The notes below the pieces were generated by a model that made no database searches, had not been told where the DNA came from, and saw nothing but the letters and a program-made list of their open reading frames with translations. DNA of 8,097 nt, from NCBI GenBank assembly GCA_015222595.1, contig JADFVP010000158.1, positions 1 to 8,097 of the forward strand, written 5' to 3'. Within the stretch, counting starts at the first letter, position 1. Every line of letters begins with the position of its first letter. Positions 6,493 through 8,097 of this stretch are shown here, piece by piece. Source of the stretch: Pseudomonadota bacterium. Lineage in GTDB: Bacteria; Desulfobacterota; GWC2-55-46; JADFVP01. The translations under genes were made by a program, and so were the position numbers.

Positions 6493-6521
6493 AAGACAGA
6501 GCCGCTTACACCGTGTATAAT
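6493..6521 (+). promoter_or_regulatory. Sigma70-type promoter of pyk
   Basis: AAGACA (6493-6498, 4 of 6) and a perfect TATAAT (6516-6521) are spaced by 17 bp. Transcription would start near 6528, leaving a leader of about 78 bases whose 5' end folds into the 11-bp hairpin at 6534-6559. The pair faces away from the gcv promoter about 120 bp to the left. Confidence 0.55.
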
Positions 6522-6533
6522 TGTAAAAACGCC

Positions 6534-6559
6534 TTACTGCGGAGTCTACTCCGCAGTAA
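6534..6559 (+). promoter_or_regulatory. Perfect 11-bp hairpin at the 5' end of the pyk leader
   Basis: TTACTGCGGAG (6534-6544), loop TCTA, and CTCCGCAGTAA (6549-6559) are perfect complements. With the predicted start at about 6528, this stem would be nearly 5'-terminal, a place where hairpins are known to protect mRNA from 5'-end-dependent decay. It could instead be a dyad operator just downstream of the promoter. On the minus strand, GGCG and five T residues follow it, so it might also stop antisense transcripts. Confidence 0.6.
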
Positions 6560-6605
6560 CAGAACTCATTAACCCCATACCCACTTAACTACAGAGAAGC
6601 ACACG

Positions 6606-8081
6606 ATGCCGAGGCCCGTAAAACTGACCAGACACGCCAAGATAGTCGCCACCATCGGCCCTGCAAGCTCCTCGCGCGAAAACCTCGAAGAGCTTATTAA
6701 GGCCGGAGTCAACGTAATACGGCTCAACCTCTCGCACGCCACGCTCGACGATCACGGCAAGGCAATCGCCGACATAAGGGCGATCTCCAAGAGCCTGAAC
6801 ACTCCTGTTGCCATACTGCTCGACCTTCAGGGCCCGAAGATCAGGACCGGCAAGCTCGATAGCGGCCCTGTTACCGTAACCGAGGGCGAGACCCTGAAGA
6901 TAGTTAACGAGGGCACGAAGGCCGAGGGAACCTATATAAACACCACCTACACCTCGCTTTGCAAAGACGTTAGCGACGACGACCGCATCCTTATAGACGA
7001 CGGCCTCATTGAGCTGCACGTCGATGCCGTTGAGAACGAAACCGTACTCTGCACCGTCATAGAAGGCGGGGTTATAAAAGACCACAAGGGCATAAACCTG
7101 CCCGGAGTCGCAGTAAGCGCACCGTCGCTGACGGATAAAGACATAGAGGGTATAGCAATCGCCGTAGAGCATGAAGTAGACTACCTTGCGCTCTCGTTCG
7201 TGCGTACGGCCTCGGACGTTACCGGGCTGCGCGAGATACTCCAGTCCAAGGGCCTGGAGATACCGATAATCGCAAAGATAGAGAAGGGCGAGGCGATAGA
7301 GGCCTTGGACGAGATACTCGTAGTTGCCGACGGGCTGATGGTAGCGCGCGGAGATCTCGGCGTGGAGCTTAGCCCGGAGAAGGTTCCGCTGCTCCAGAAG
7401 AAGATAATAGTAGCCGCCCACCGTGCGGGCAAGGTGGTTATAACGGCCACCCAGATGCTCGAATCGATGATAACGCACGCGCGGCCCACAAGGGCCGAGG
7501 CCTCAGACGTAGCGAACGCTGTGCTCGACGGCACGGACGCGCTTATGCTCTCGGGAGAGACCGCCGTAGGCAAGCACCCTATAAAGGCCGTGGCTATGAT
7601 GTCGCGCATAATTACCGAGACCGAGAACTCTTGCGAAGAGGTGGCGCCCGTAGCCGGGGCCACGGGAATAGAGAAAGAGTCGTTCGCCCATATGGTGGCC
7701 TCGGCAGCGCGCGCGGCGAGCCATGTTGCCGAGTGCAAGGCGATAGTGGTCTTTACGCAGTCCGGGCACACGGCAGGAATAATCTCGAAACTGAGGCCGA
7801 ACGTGCCTATTATTGCGCTCACGCCGGTGGAGACTACGTGCCGGGCCTTAACGCTGCTCTGGGGCGTACAGCCCTTTCACATGGAGTTCGGCGACCACAC
7901 CGACGAGATGATCTGCAGGGGCGAGGCTGCGCTGATAGAGTCTGGAATAGCCGACTGGGGCGATACGGTAATTATAGTCTCGGGCACAAAGGTCGGCATG
8001 CGCGGGGCGACCAACATGATGAAGATAGACTGGATAGGCTCCGAGGAGTGCAGGATCTACCTGGCCACAAGAGAGGATTGA
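6606..8081 (+). CDS. pyk: Pyruvate kinase
   Basis: The 491-residue enzyme transfers phosphate from phosphoenolpyruvate to ADP, the last step of glycolysis, in the cytoplasm. The N-terminal TKIVATIGPASS-type block (here AKIVATIGPASS, 11-22) and RLNLSH (39-44) open the barrel. The B domain lies at about 74-170. IIAKIEKGEAI (221-231) holds the catalytic Lys224 and the metal ligand Glu226, ARGDLGVE (247-254) holds metal ligand Asp250, and TATQMLESM (280-288) is the conserved active-site loop. The allosteric C domain follows from about 350; there is no extra C-terminal PEP-utiliser domain. In LDLQGPKIRTG, Leu74, Gln75 and Lys78 replace the Thr, Lys and Glu of potassium-dependent enzymes, so activity without K+ is predicted. 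The start ATG is preceded by a moderate AGAGAAG ribosome site (6593-6599). Only 16 bases follow the stop, so any terminator lies outside. Confidence 0.97.
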   Translation: MPRPVKLTRHAKIVATIGPASSSRENLEELIKAGVNVIRLNLSHATLDDHGKAIADIRAISKSLNTPVAILLDLQGPKIRTGKLDSGPVTVTEGETLKIVNEGTKAEGTYINTTYTSLCKDVSDDDRILIDDGLIELHVDAVENETVLCTVIEGGVIKDHKGINLPGVAVSAPSLTDKDIEGIAIAVEHEVDYLALSFVRTASDVTGLREILQSKGLEIPIIAKIEKGEAIEALDEILVVADGLMVARGDLGVELSPEKVPLLQKKIIVAAHRAGKVVITATQMLESMITHARPTRAEASDVANAVLDGTDALMLSGETAVGKHPIKAVAMMSRIITETENSCEEVAPVAGATGIEKESFAHMVASAARAASHVAECKAIVVFTQSGHTAGIISKLRPNVPIIALTPVETTCRALTLLWGVQPFHMEFGDHTDEMICRGEAALIESGIADWGDTVIIVSGTKVGMRGATNMMKIDWIGSEECRIYLATRED

Positions 8082-8097
8082 GACAGAAGACGGAAGA

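Noticed and set aside
6261..6494. 77-codon minus-strand reading frame with hydrophobic stretches between gcvT and pyk
   Set aside because: It starts with TTG without a ribosome site, contains the gcv promoter inside it, and its hydrophobic residues follow from AT-rich DNA. No family is recognisable.
6585..7478. 297-codon minus-strand reading frame opposite pyk
   Set aside because: It lies antisense to a clearly conserved gene in a biased-codon region, its Tyr/Arg-rich composition is typical of a shadow frame, and it has no family match that I recognise.
7181..7822. 213-codon minus-strand reading frame opposite the second half of pyk
   Set aside because: Ser/Ile/Ala-rich low-complexity composition typical of a shadow of pyk codons.

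Overview
The window is ordinary bacterial chromosome that is densely coding and of moderate GC. It shows frequent ATA isoleucine codons. The minus strand carries a complete glycine cleavage gene set in the order gcvT, gcvH, gcvPA, gcvPB, then a KamA-family radical SAM aminomutase-like gene, then the 5' end of a glutamine-dependent NAD+ synthetase gene (nadE) that runs off the left edge. Facing the other way at the right is a complete pyruvate kinase gene (pyk) on the plus strand. The split P-protein (PA plus PB) excludes the enteric type, which has one fused GcvP. It fits many thermophilic, Gram-positive and deltaproteobacterial or related uncultured lineages. I cannot name the organism; a deltaproteobacterium-like or similar uncultured bacterium is only a weak guess. 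No mobile elements, rRNA, tRNA or CRISPR were seen.

Layout from left to right: partial nadE (1-185, minus) with a likely promoter directly upstream; KamA-like gene (308-1471, minus) with a perfect Shine-Dalgarno; a 204-bp gap; gcvPB (1676-3169, minus); a 59-bp gap filled by three copies of a 15-bp tandem repeat; gcvPA (3229-4605, minus, GTG start); gcvH (4611-4997, minus); a 97-bp gap; gcvT (5095 to about 6195, minus, non-ATG start); a divergent control region of about 410 bp; pyk (6606-8081, plus).

The gcv genes encode T-, H- and P-proteins. P decarboxylates glycine, H carries the aminomethyl group on a lipoyl arm, and T transfers the methylene to tetrahydrofolate with release of ammonia. 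The L-protein (dihydrolipoyl dehydrogenase) is not in the window. The divergent region holds a strong sigma70-type promoter for gcv (TTGACA, 17 bp, AATAAT) and a second for pyk (AAGACA, 17 bp, TATAAT). I see no canonical glycine riboswitch in the gcv leader.

Nothing here amounts to an undescribed system. The points most worth a second look are: the substrate pocket of the KamA-like protein, which departs from lysine 2,3-aminomutase; the tandem repeat at the gcvPB translation start; the likely leaderless nadE transcript with a dyad over its -35; the 5'-terminal hairpin of the pyk transcript; and alternative pairings in the gcv leader.
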